The notes beneath the pieces are model-generated. The model worked only from the letters and a program-made list of their open reading frames with translations. It had not been told where the DNA came from and ran no database searches. A DNA stretch of 64,000 bases from Piromyces finnis (Eukaryota; Neocallimastigomycota; Neocallimastigomycetes; Neocallimastigales; Neocallimastigaceae). The DNA lies in assembly GCA_002104945.1 (NCBI GenBank), contig MCFH01000043.1, positions 124,001 to 188,000 of the forward strand, in the 5' to 3' direction. How positions within the stretch are numbered: the first letter of the stretch is position 1; each line of letters begins with the position of its first letter. The position numbers and the translations under genes are program-made. This document shows positions 26,259-49,024 of this stretch, piece after piece.

Positions 26259-26977
26259 ATATAAATAAAACAATGTTATTGTTTTTTTCCTTATATATAT
26301 TAAAAAATAATAAATTAAATTAATAAAGACTTTTATAACTGAAAAAAAACAATAGGTATTAATTAATACAAAACTATTAAGTTATAATAGTAACATTGAT
26401 AACAATAAATAACTAGATATACATATAATTCAATAATATATAATAATATATGTAATCATATCATAATAATGATAAGGTACAGAAATAAATAACTTAAACA
26501 AAATTCACATAAATGTTTATACAATTTTCATTCTCATAATAAAAACTTTTATAAAAAAAAAGATATTATAAAAATTTAGAATAATATTTACTTCATAAAA
26601 GAAAGAGAGTTAATTGTGTTTATTAATTTTTCTTTTATTATATCATTTTTTATGTAATTTATTAAAAATTTATTTTTCAAAATAGTTTTAAATTAATAAT
26701 TAGTTTAAAAAATCAAAATTTTAATAAATAAAAAAATGTTTAAAAAAAATAAAATAAAATAAAAAAATAAAAATTGAAAAATACATAAGCATCTTAAAAT
26801 AAAGGGAAAATAAAAAAGAAAAAGTTGAGAAAAAAAATAATAATAGTATTTTTTGTATTTTAAATGTAATTCTATTAAAATAATAAAGAGAAGATTTCAA
26901 ATATCATTAACAATTAACAAACTAAAAATAAATGCATTAATAAAAAATAATTAAGATAAACATAAAGTAATTAAATA
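26259..26977. other. Intergenic region
   Basis: AT-rich spacer between the TBC and Josephin genes, both on the plus strand. No gene is seen. Confidence 0.7.
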
Positions 26978-28291
26978 ATGAGTTTACAAAAAAATAAAAA
27001 TATTGTAAATGGTTATATATACCATGAAAAACAACATTTGGGATATTGCGCAAAAGTAAATTGACAATAGAAATGTATCTATAAAAAAAATAATGCAAAT
27101 AATAAATAATAATGTATTTTAAAATTAATAAATAATTCTAATTTTAATGTAATTATAAACTAATTATATAGCATGCTCTAAATTCTTTGGTAAATATTCT
27201 CTAGTATAATTAATAAGATTAACATTAAATGGAATTATCATAATACTTATTTATTTAAAATCATTTACATTAAAAGTTTCAAAGAGAGGAATTTACAATT
27301 AATGAATTAAATAAAATTTGCAACACATTAAAAGTTCAATATGCAAATTATAAATTATTTAATCCTCACAAAAGTGTATTGTAAATCAATAGTATCATTT
27401 ATTATAAATGCCATAATAATATCTATAAAATATATATATAAATAAATTATTGATTTTATTATTAATATTATAATGCTCTAATACTATATATAACCATCTT
27501 TTTCCATTTTTATATAGGTAATAAATAAATTATTATGTTATTTTGTTATACAGATATTAACTTCATACACTATTATATTATTAATATGTAGACCTATTGG
27601 AAACTATGATGTCAATGTAATTATGTGGGCATTAAATACCCGAGAAAAAGAAATACAATGGTTTGATAACAGGCACTTAGATGGTGAATCAAATTGTGTA
27701 TATAATATATATATATTAACTTATTTAAAGTAAACCCAATTTTCTTACAATATATTTATACCTTATATAATATTAGAATTAGAACAATTAGATATTGATG
27801 TATTATATGGTATAATAATCAATAAGGGAAGTAAAGGTTCTATATTTAATAAGCATTGGTACACACTAAGACCTGTGTATAAAAATAAAAATAGAATGAT
27901 AATTCATGAAAAAATATTAAGAAGCTCATCATCACAAATTAAAGGAAAGGATATGAAAATCGAAGATAAAAAGGAAAGTAAAAGTGAAAAGGAAAAAAAA
28001 GCATCACAAATAAAACCTCCAGAAATCCCACCTACAAATCTAATTGCAACAAAAATTACACTAACACATATTACTGTTGATTCTAATAATAATAATTATA
28101 GTACTGTTGAAGAATCACCAAGAAATAATGAAGAAAGCATAATGAAAAGTGATACTAAAGAAGAGTATGAATTTAGTTGGTGGAATTTAGACTCAAAATT
28201 GCAAGCTCCTATACGATATATTTCGAAAGAAGATGTAAGTTTTAATTACAATAATAGTGTAATTAAAGAAGTTATTAAATTAAATATATAA
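26978..28291 (+). CDS. Josephin-domain deubiquitinase (JOSD-like), 268 aa
   Basis: Exons: 26978-27055, 27172-27189 (18 nt), 27277-27380, 27592-27683, 27777-28291; 268 residues. The N-terminus reads I-Y-H-E-K-Q...Y-C-A-K-H-A-L-N-S-L, the Josephin signature with catalytic Cys24. The G-N-Y-D-V-N-V-I-M-W-A-L block (about 70-81) is diagnostic of the JOSD1/2 branch rather than ataxin-3. Catalytic His is in K-H-W (His124). The third active-site element is W-N-L-D-S-K-L (Asn234/Asp236). Josephins are cysteine proteases that cleave ubiquitin from substrates. Odd features: about 100 charged, Ser/Lys/Glu-rich residues separate the His from the Asn/Asp element, where JOSD proteins have about a dozen; and one exon is only 18 nt, coding six residues of the conserved helix. 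The active-site residues are intact, so activity is likely. Confidence 0.9.
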
Positions 28292-28963
28292 AATATAAAA
28301 TTAATATAAAAATACTAATGCTATTATTTATTTTAAAAAGTTAATTTTCCACATAAAATGTCAAATTGTTAATAATTCACAAATCTTACTTATATATAAT
28401 AAATAATTTTATACATAATAATTCATAGTTAAAATTATTTTTATCATTCTAAATAACAACACAATATTGCTAAATAAAATATTATAAAAAAAAAACATAA
28501 CCATGTTATGACTAATTTAAAATTTTATATATGAATTATCATATTGATTTTATTTAATTTAAATAAAAAAAATATATTTAAAAATATAGTGTTGTCTATA
28601 ATAAAATAAAAATTTATAATTTAAAATATTATTTTTAGAAAAAAAAAAAAAGAATTACTATTAAAAAGAAATGAATAAATAAAAAATTTTAGCATATTCC
28701 TTTTTCTTTTTTAATATTCCATTTTTTTTATCGGTGAAATATATGTTTACTAAAATAATAATAAATTAAAAGTATTCATTCTTTATAAAAAATTAAAAAC
28801 ATAAACTTTATTATATAATATTAAAAGAATAAGCAAAAGATGGTAATTTTAAATAATAAATAATATTGATTATTAATTGTAATGGCAATTTTTTCAGTAA
28901 GTTTGAAGAATTATAATATATTTTTGAAAAAAGGTTATATATAGAAATAGATTCTTAAATCAT
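28292..28963. other. Convergent intergenic region
   Basis: The 3' ends of the Josephin gene (plus) and dyskerin gene (minus) face each other here. It is AT-rich with no gene seen. Confidence 0.7.
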
Positions 28964-31545
<2,582 letters not shown>

Positions 31546-32381
31546 TTTGTCTTTTTATTATTAATAATAATTGATTATAAAATAAATAATATATTAATAT
31601 TTTTCCTGTTAATATTTGTTATTTAGCTTCTTCAAATTTCTATTTTTATTATATTTTATTTAAAAAATCTTTTATTAAAATAAATTAATTATTGTTTAAA
31701 TTCACCTTTAAATTAATATGATTATATTTTGACAAATTCTAAAAGTAAAATTAAAAGTAATAAAAAAAAAAAAAAAAATCTGAATGAGCAAATAAAATTT
31801 AATGTTATTAAAATAATAATATAATAATATTGGATAAAAAATATTATATAGTTGAAAACCTCATAAAAATTATAATATTATTATAAATAATTATAAGTAT
31901 ATATTATATTTTAAATCTTATTTTATAAAATTTCATTTTTTAAAATAATATATTTGTAATATATGAAACAATTAAAAAATATTAATATAAATATATTTAC
32001 TTTTTCTACATTTAGTATATTATAATATAAATGTTTTTAGTTATATTTGTTTTTTCTTAATAATGATTGGATAAAATTGATCTAATCACGTGTTTTAAAA
32101 TAAGAAATGATTAGTTTTTTAATGTAATGTATAAAGTAACGTTAATGTATTCAGTAACGTAATATAATTAGCACATTATTAATTTTGATATTAAAATTTA
32201 AATGATATAATTTGAAAACTTTAAAAATATAAAATATATTTATTAAAATTTTTTATTGTTTGTTTTTGAAAGATAAATTATATAGTAACTAATATGAAAT
32301 AAAATATGAATAATGGATTAAAGAAAATTTATAATAAATATGTTATAAATATATATATGTGTGTATAAATATTCTATAATA
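31546..32381. other. Intergenic region
   Basis: Spacer between the Ima1-like gene's 3' end and the dyskerin start, presumably holding the dyskerin promoter. A poly(T) (minus strand) run lies near 31763. No gene is seen. Confidence 0.65.
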
Positions 32382-35176
32382 TTAAAAGATAAAACTGAAA
32401 CTAAATAGTATAATTATAAAATAATCAACGGACAGTTGAATTCTGTAAAGTTCATCGGATGTAAATAAATAATAAAATTCAGAATAATAAATCGTTTGTT
32501 TAATTTCAATTATGGACGATATATTTAATTTCTCTAAAATATAATAAGTCCAATAAAAAATATAAAATAATAAAAATATTATCTAAAAGAAAAATTAGAA
32601 AAAAACAGAGAGAGGGATAAATAAAAATGACCAATTAAAAAATTTATTTATTATAGTATTATAACTTACCAATTTCGAATAATTTAATTCTCTATTAGTA
32701 TCCATAAATTTTCTCATTTGTTTTTTGATAATAATTGATGATAATGAAATGAGTAGCATAGTTATTAAATGATATATTTTCTAAGTATATATAATGTAAA
32801 AATAATTGTTTTAAAATAATTATTTTAATCTAAAGCAATAATAATAATAATAATGAAATGCCTACTAATTTATGTTTCAAAACCATAAAAATTTCTAATA
32901 CTATTATAGATAAATATTTAACTATTATTTTACTATATATTGTTTTCTTTTTTTTTTTAATATTTTCTTTTATGAATGTATCATCCATTTTGCTTGAAGC
33001 AAATGCTTTTTCTAACCCAAAACAATCCTAGATGATATTTTTATAAAATATATAATATATATTCATTGTATTTAGTCATTTATAATTATATACATTATAT
33101 AAATATAAAATATTATTAATAGTAGTTACATCATCTTCCTCATCTTGTTTATTTATTTTTCCTTCAAAGTCATTAACATCATCATATTTTTTCTTCAACT
33201 TTTTAAGTAAACATTTTTAGTAAAAAAAAAATAAATAATAAATAAATAATTATATATTATATGCTATATATTTACATTTGTAATTTTAGTATTTGGTATA
33301 AATTTTAAAATTGAATAGGTTTTAATAATTAGCTATATCATAATTAAATAATAATAAAATAATAAATTGTTAATTTATATCAATCATTTATAAATAAAAT
33401 TAATAAAATTTAGGATATATTTATATTAATTTAAAACGGGAAAATTACAAATAAAATTATAATTAAGAAAAAAAGGTGTAATGAAAATGACTCCTTTATG
33501 GACCATTGATTTGTTTTTAATACATAATAAGATAGTGTTCTTATTATTATAAAATGAAATTGATATTGCTATTAAATGAATATATTAAAATGAATTAAAT
33601 TATTAATAATTATTTCAAATAATAAACTGAAAAATGTATATATATAAATAATTCTTAATTAATTTTAATTAATTTTTTTTTTTTTTTAATTCTCATACCA
33701 AGTACTTCTTTTTATTTGCAATTTCCCCTCCTAAACGCTTTTTTTTTAGCCATAAAGGGTTGAAGAGCATAGTAAATAAATATGTAAAAATTAAGAAAGG
33801 AGTTATATGATATGGTAGGCATTGACACAATTTATTTTTAGTAAAAGGACTTCTAAAATAGCATTGAAAATATTTTAGTTTATCAAGCAATTCTTCTTGT
33901 TCCCAACGTCTCTTTAAAGCATTGATATATTTTCCATTAAAAGTGCAATCATTATAATAAAATGTTTTAGGAAATATTACTCCTATAATAAAATAATTTA
34001 TTAATATTAAAGGACATAATTGAATAATGTTATTCAATAATAAAAAAAAAAAAGGAATATTAACTATATAAATTCATAATAAGATATAATTATATAATGT
34101 GTCTTATTCTGTACCATAAATATGATAACTAATAGTATATATTTCGAAAAATATGATATAACCCATTGCAAATAACCATATTAATAAGAAAAAAAAGATA
34201 GATTTTGATAAGAATTGAATTGTTGAACAGATTGTTGAAGTTGATAATTTAAAATTCTAGTTTTTATATGATAATTTTGTTGTTGTAATTCATTATTAAC
34301 ATTTTTGACACATTTTGAACAAATGATAGGATATCTATTTTCCAACGATTTTCTATATTGGTCAATAGTTAAATCATATAATTCCTTATTGAAACATATT
34401 ATAAAAATGTAAAAAATTCTTTATTAATAATGCAATTATAATAATAAATTTAACAAAACAATCACTAAAAATCATTTATATATATATAAATGAAAAGTAT
34501 ATTATGATATATGCTAATATATAATGTTAAATAAAGAAATTTACATCATCCCCAGGATCATAAGAAGCTAAAAGTTGAACGATAAGTTTTTGATTTTGAA
34601 GACAATTACTACAAAAAACAATATTCTCGTTTTCTGTATTAGTTCTCCTCTTAAAATTATCTTTTTTGTTATCGAATTTGTCTAAATACATTTCTGGATA
34701 ACTTTCAATGATTTCTCCATTCTTTTAATTTATAATATTTATGAATGTTTGAAATGCAATTTAATTTTTTTTTTTTTTTTTTTAAACGGAAATAATTAAT
34801 ATATGTTAAATCATTAATAATTATTAATAAAACATCCTTTGAATAAAAGTATATTAATTTAAATAGAAATTACTCTATCACGTTTATTCCAAGAATTACA
34901 TTCTTCACAAAACCAATTATACCAATTTTGTTCATTGGGTGTACCTTTTAAATATTTTTGGAAAGTCTTCTTTTTTCCACAATAAAAGCAATAAATTGTT
35001 TTGGAATGATAATTTAACTTCGGAATTCTTTCAAATATTCTATTTAAGTTTTTGGATATAAACTGCTTTATCGAAAAAAAGATATAAAGAACAATGTATA
35101 TAATTATTATATAAAAAAATACTATGGGAAGATTATTTTTTTTTATAAACTCAGATTGAGTTCTTGTTGCTTCCAT
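32382..35176 (-). CDS. Ima1/Samp1-like inner nuclear membrane protein, 9 exons
   Basis: Exons (minus order): 35176-34874, 34721-34545, 34384-34115, 33982-33699, 33332-33276, 33198-33130, 33027-32866, 32780-32670, 32582-32382; about 544 residues if the third exon is read with one extra T. Residues 17-37 form a TM helix, followed by an Ima1 N-terminal zinc-binding domain with C-x-x-C pairs at Cys63/66 and Cys90/93, then two more C-x-x-C pairs in exons 2 and 3. More hydrophobic segments lie in exons 3, 4, 7, 8 and 9. Ima1/Samp1 proteins sit in the inner nuclear membrane and link chromatin or centromeres to the envelope. Exons 5-9 are short, yet each junction is a GT-AG site that keeps phase 0. 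Exon 3 has eight T (coding strand) where nine are needed: sequencing error or a real frameshift. The family call rests mainly on the Cys-rich domain. Confidence 0.75.
34189..34196 (-). other. Homopolymer frameshift in Ima1-like exon 3
   Basis: Eight A on the plus strand (eight T in the coding strand). The upstream frame hits a stop a few codons later, while the next frame gives a clean hydrophobic TM segment and joins the following exon in phase. One missing base restores continuity. Confidence 0.75.
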
Positions 35177-36390
35177 GATTAAATATTTGTTTTGTTTGTT
35201 TAAATTACTTCATTTATAAAAATAATTTTTAATTGTATCTATTACAGTAACATTAAGAAAAATTAAAAAATAATTTAAAGCTTAAAATGAAATTTCATCT
35301 ATTTTATATATATTTAAAATTACTTTTATTAAAAAATTAATAAATAAGAAAATCTAACCTTAAATTTTTCACCTAAAAATTTTATTATATAATATTCCTT
35401 GTAAAATTATTTAACATTTTTCTTGAGAACTTTATCAATAATATATAGTTTCTTGTACATTTTAAAAATGTAAAAAAAAGTTAAATTCACTCTTTTAATA
35501 ATAATAATATTATTAATATATTAATAAGTAAAAAAAAAAAAATTTATTATTTGTCTAATTATTATGAATAAACATTAACCTAATGTTTCCTTTCTATTTT
35601 TTTATTTTTTTTAATATATATTTTTTTTATAATATGAAATAAATTATCATAGTTAACTTTCAAAATAGTATATTCAAATTAATAATTTATTTTATTTTTT
35701 ATTTTTATTTATTATATTTATTAATTTTTATTTATTATATTTATTAATTTTTATTTATTTGTTGTTTTTTTGTTTTTTAAAATAATAGAATAATTTTTAA
35801 TAAGAAATGATTTTTTTTATTTACATAAAATTGATAAAAAAAAAATATATATATATATATATTGAAAAATGAATAAAAAAAAATGGATATATGATTTTAA
35901 ATTGTGTTTTTAATGAATAACTAATTAAATATAATTATATATATACTTTTTTTGTTCTTACTTATATTTACTTATAGTATTATCTATATATATATTATAT
36001 ATCAAAATATTTTTTTTTAAAAAAAAAAAAAAGAATAAATAGTAATCATTAAATTTTTAATCTCAAATTTACTAAAAAAAAATAATAATAATAATAAAAT
36101 AAAAAAACTATTAACTTATTATTTTGTAAAGTGGTATAACTAAACTTAGTTTTTTTATATTACTTTTGTTTTTTTTTTTAAGTATATTAATAATGTTGAT
36201 ATTTTTGTTTGTTTACTTTTTGTTGTTTCTTAAATTTAGTTATTTGATTATTCATTATTTTATAGTATTTTATATTATTTTTTCTGTTGATATGAATTTA
36301 TTTTGTTTTTTAATTTCTTTATTATTATTTTATATTTTTTGTTTTCTGTTTTTGTTTTATTGGTTTTAATTTAACTTTTTTTCTTTTTTT
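35177..36390. other. Intergenic region
   Basis: AT-rich spacer between the Trs120 3' end and the Ima1-like start. A plus-strand Phe/Leu-rich ORF at 36166-36369 is low-complexity and not treated as a gene. Confidence 0.7.
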
Positions 36391-44096
<7,706 letters not shown>

Positions 44097-44507
44097 TTTG
44101 GAATTTTAAATTATTTTGTATTCTTATTGTTTGTATATCAATATTTTAATAGTTTTTCTTTGTGTTGTATATTGATTAATTTAATTGAAATTATTTCCAA
44201 TATAATATATAAAAGTACAAAAATAAGTTAATATTATTTATTCTTCAATTTAACTGTTTTTTATTATTATGATTATGATTATTCTTTTGTCATTTAATTT
44301 ATTTGATATATATATAAATTAGAAATAATATATTAAGATAAAAACTCGAAAAAAAATAATTAATTTAAAATTTCTTTCTCTTCCAACATAGAATTATTAA
44401 AATGAAAAATTTGTTGAAGTGATAGAAATGTAATTGGTTATATATTTTAAAAATTATTTCAAAATAAAATGTTGATATCATTTAACAATTTTTTTTTTAT
44501 ATTCTTC

Positions 44508-44558
44508 AACCTTTTTTTTTTTTTTTCCAAAAAAAAAAAAAAAAAAAAAAAAAAGGTT
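44508..44558. repeat. AACC-T15/A26-GGTT inverted repeat
   Basis: AACC followed by 15 T, CC, 26 A and GGTT. The outer four bases and the homopolymers pair, so a hairpin of at least 19 bp is possible, about 410 bp upstream of the Trs120 start. Confidence 0.7.
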
Positions 44559-45651
44559 ATGATATTTATTGTTTTGTTATTTATTGTTTTTATTTTACAC
44601 TATTCATAATAATATTATTATTAAAAAATAAAATCAATTCCAAATCTATTAATTAAATATTTTTTTTCTTCTAATGAATTAATAAAATGGAATAAAATAT
44701 TATTGAAAGAATTTTATACTTGTCAATATCTGTAAATTAATAATATTAATAATTTTTTTTTATTTTTTCTTTCTCGATTCGTAAAATTGTTGGTAAAATT
44801 TAAATATGATTTCATTATTTTAAATCGATAGTTCAAAAAAAAACTTTTTTTTTACTCTTATGTTATTCTTAATATCAACTTAAAATGTGATATAATTTAC
44901 CTCTTTTCTATATTGCTATTATTATTATTTAATTATTATTTATTTGTTATTCCTCTTTCTCTTAATTATATAAAATACACAAGAAAAAAAAAGCTTAAAA
45001 AATATATATACAATTTCTATTGTTGAAGCAATTTATAAACATCTTTATTTCTATAAAATTCGCTTTCTCCTTCATATATATATATAAAAATTTACACAAA
45101 TAATAATAAATAAATTATCTATTATTGATAGATTTGGAAATGAATTATTATTTCCACTTTCAAATAATAATAATAAATTATAAAAGATAAAGTAAAAAAT
45201 TTAAAAAAAAAAAAAAATAAAAAATAAAAATTTTTAAAATTAAAATTAAATAATAATAACAAAAAATTAAATTATAAATAATATTTATATTAAATAAAGT
45301 TTATCAATTTTAGATAAACAATTTAATTTTTTGTATTAAAAAATTTTGATTTATTATAAAAAAAAGTTTAAAACAAAAAATAAATAAATAAATAAATAAT
45401 TAAATAATTAAATAAATTTAATATAAAATATTTTATGTAATATAATTTTACTAATCGCCTTATGAAAATAATATAAAAAAACGGAATTTAGCAATCTAAT
45501 AATTCATAGATTGATATTTATATAATTATGATATAAATATTATAGTCATAAATTTTCACTTCACTAATATACCATATTTGTTGGTTTTTTCAGTATTTAG
45601 TTAGTTTTTTACCTTTATATTATTATACATTCAATTTAATATTATATATAT

Positions 45652-45665
45652 TTACTTATTTATTT

Positions 45666-45705
<40 letters not shown>

Positions 45706-45738
45706 TTTGTTTATTTATTTATTTATTTATTTATTTAT
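45652..45738. repeat. (ATTT)n tetranucleotide repeat
   Basis: About 20 ATTT units with two interruptions. Confidence 0.9.
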
Positions 45739-47150
45739 AATTAATATAAAAGTTATTTTTAATGATACTTATAAATACTAAAAAGTATCTTTATATATTT
45801 GTATTGAATACTATATAAAAACTTTCAAAAGAATAAACAATAAAAGCAAATTAAAATTTGAGATCATTATAAAGAAAATATATGGTAGTTGTATATTATT
45901 TAATAAATTCAATTAAATTGATTATAATTACCATTAAAAAAAAGTTTTTTAAAAAAAAGATGGACCGTAAATAATTAATCATTTTAAATGAATTTTATTG
46001 ATTAAAGTAATATATGTGAATAGATTAAAATTATATTAAAAAGTTAGAGAATGAAAATGATCATAACCATAATAGGAAATGAAAAAAAAATAGGGAAAAA
46101 ATAAAATTTTACCACCGTAAATATAAACTTTATAATAAAAGATAATTTAAAAATTATTATTATTAATATAACTTATAATAAACTTATAATAATAACAAGT
46201 AATTTATAAAAATAAAATAGTAAAGAGTTTTATCAAGATGTTATTATTTATATTGCTAAAAAAAATATATAGTAATAGATAATGAGTAGAAGCATAAGAA
46301 CATACGAATTAATTAAACTAAACCATAAAAGCATAAAAGTTCTTTTTTTTTATTATTAACATAATGATAGTACCTCTAAATTATAAATTATTTTTGTTTA
46401 AAAAAGTTTTATCTCTACATTAACAAAATTCATGGAAAAAGTTTAAAAGTAAGATTTTACTAGAATATTCTTCCTTTTGTTTTTAATGATAATAAATGCT
46501 ACTTACAATACATTATACAAAATAAAATTATTAATTAATATAAACTTTTAGGATTATTATCTGAGAAAAAAAAAATGCCTAAGTCGATTTTAAATCAAGA
46601 TGTTTTTTCTTTTTTTAAAAAAAAAAGAATATCTAAATAAAATAACTAAACAAAGTTTAATAATTCAAGTAGTTCAAGGTCTTTAACTCTTTAATATCAA
46701 AATTTAAAACATAATTTTATGAATTCAATGAATGAGAATATATCCCAAATTATCATAGAAACATTAACTTACTAGTTTTTTTATTATATTTTCTATCATA
46801 AATAGAGTACTAAATTATATTTTTAAATGTATACTCTTTTATCACTTTTTATTATTACAATATATGAGGATTCATATTAAAAAGTAATAATGGAATTATT
46901 CCTTATAGTTTCATAAACGTATCTTCTGTACGTAAAAACTTGATAATGAAAACAGTTTATGAAAATTTTAAAAAAAAATATATATCCGGTAATATTATTA
47001 AGTTTTTATATTTTATAAAAAATACTTCAAAAAATATTATTAGATTAAGCATTATTATTACAAATTTTGATAAATTATTTTTGTATTTGAATATATACTA
47101 AAAAAATAATTATCGGAAAGCCTAAAATAAAACCAAAATAAAAGAATAAA

Positions 47151-47152
<2 letters not shown>

Positions 47153-47184
<32 letters not shown>
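47153..47184. repeat. Poly(A) run, about 32 bases
   Basis: A homopolymer in the gene-poor stretch, followed by A/G-rich sequence. Confidence 0.85.
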
Positions 47185-47186
<2 letters not shown>

Positions 47187-48297
47187 TAAATAATAAACTT
47201 TAAAAAAAAAGAAAAGAAGAAGAAAAAGAAAAAATAAAATAACGCATAAAATAAAATATAAAATAATTTTAATAGCTCACTGGTTAACTATATAATTATT
47301 CCTACAATTAATAATAATAATAATCGTTTATAAAATAGATAAAAAAGAAATTTTTACAAAAAGCTAATGAAAATAATAGATATTTTAAAAAAAAATTCTG
47401 TAATGAACTTGTCTTAATAATATTAAGTTTAATTAAAAATATTTACACTCGAAATTACACTAAATGATAAAAAAAAAGATTTATTATATATATAGAATGT
47501 AATGGAATTGATAATCAATAAACAATAATGTTTTAATTAATATTAAATATATATATATTTAAAGGAAAATATGAAATATAAATCATTATGTTCATTCTCT
47601 TTTCTATTATTATTATTTAATTATTTATTAATTAATTTATTTTATTAAGTCTTTAATTCTATTAATTAGTTAAATGATATTTTTAAAAATTTTAATAATG
47701 AATAAAATATTATTTTTATATTATTTAAAATCTTCGCATGAATTAATGGTCAATATTCATAAATCTTATTATATATAATTATTTATATATAATGAAATTT
47801 ATCATTTCTTCAAAATGGCATCGCATCCTTTAAATAAAATCATATTAAATAAAGACAATATTTTATAAATTATCATGAAATGGTATACCACTTATTTTAT
47901 ATGATTTTCTTAAATATCAAAACCTTAGAAAAATGTATAACATTCATCAGCCATAATATTAATTCATTTATACTAAGGATTTTATTTACTTCAAAAAATA
48001 ATATTATTTCTACCTACCAGAAACCTTTAATATTATATATATATTTGAAGGAAATGAATATTGCCAAAAATAGTTAATGTAAATAAAAATTAATTAATAA
48101 TATAATAAATCTAACTTGAGTAGTTTTTACACTATTACTTGCTAACACACAAAATAAATATTTTTATTTCATTTCAAATAAAATTGATATATACTATCAA
48201 ATATATATTCTTTTTTTTTTTTTAATATAGTATTCAAGTAAAAGACCATTCAGAAAATTTACAATAAGGAATAATAAAAGAAACAATATATTTTTCC

Positions 48298-48330
48298 TGT
48301 TTGTTTGTTTGTTTGTTTGTTTGTTTGTTT
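48298..48330. repeat. (TTTG)n tetranucleotide repeat
   Basis: Eight tandem TTTG units. Confidence 0.9.
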
Positions 48331-48979
48331 CTTCAAAAAATATTCCTTACAGATTACTATTACTTTTCAGTTTCATCTTTATTACCACTTCGGTAATGTA
48401 TTTCATATATTATCTCTATGCTCAATGTAACATAAAAACTTAATGGTTACTAAGTTATTTTTACAAATTACAGTTATTATATTAATATGAAATTCATTAA
48501 TCCTAGTCCTATGTTATCATGGTAAAGAAGGAAAAGATTCTTAAGTTTGAAAAGTATAATCTTTCAACTAAAAAAAGATGAATTCATTAATTAGCTGCTC
48601 TAAATTCAATGAAGTGAATTGGAATGTCAAATCAATCAAAATAATAAATAATATAAATATATATGTATATGTCTATTAAATGAAAGGAATAAATGAAAAT
48701 CATAATATCATTATATTTTATGAGCTATTTCTATTATCATTTTATTAAATAAAATTAAAAAAAATGAAAAAAAAAAAATAATAAAACCTACTAATTAAAT
48801 ATTTTATATTTTGTTTAATAGTTAATATTCGAAAAATTCGAAAAAAAAAATATATATATATATATATATAATTTATATTTTTATTATTTTATTATTTAGG
48901 ATACTTAATATAATGATTAGTTTTAGTAACAAAAAAAATAAAATATTGTACTTTTTTTATGCTGTTCTATAAAAGAGAT

Positions 48980-48983
<4 letters not shown>

Positions 48984-49021
<38 letters not shown>
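48984..49021. repeat. Poly(A) run, about 38 bases
   Basis: An A homopolymer with no retroposed body evident next to it. Confidence 0.9.

Positions 49022-49024
<3 letters not shown>

Noticed and set aside
36166-36369. 67-codon Phe/Leu/Ile-rich ORF
   Set aside because: It is low-complexity T-rich DNA in an intergenic spacer, not distinguishable from chance.
47270-47290. tRNA A-box-like string (tagctcactggtta)
   Set aside because: No B box follows within range and the flanks do not pair into a cloverleaf.
47880-48077. 65-codon plus-strand ORF in the gene-poor stretch
   Set aside because: AT-rich composition like its flanks, no family resemblance, no adjoining exons; length is within chance.
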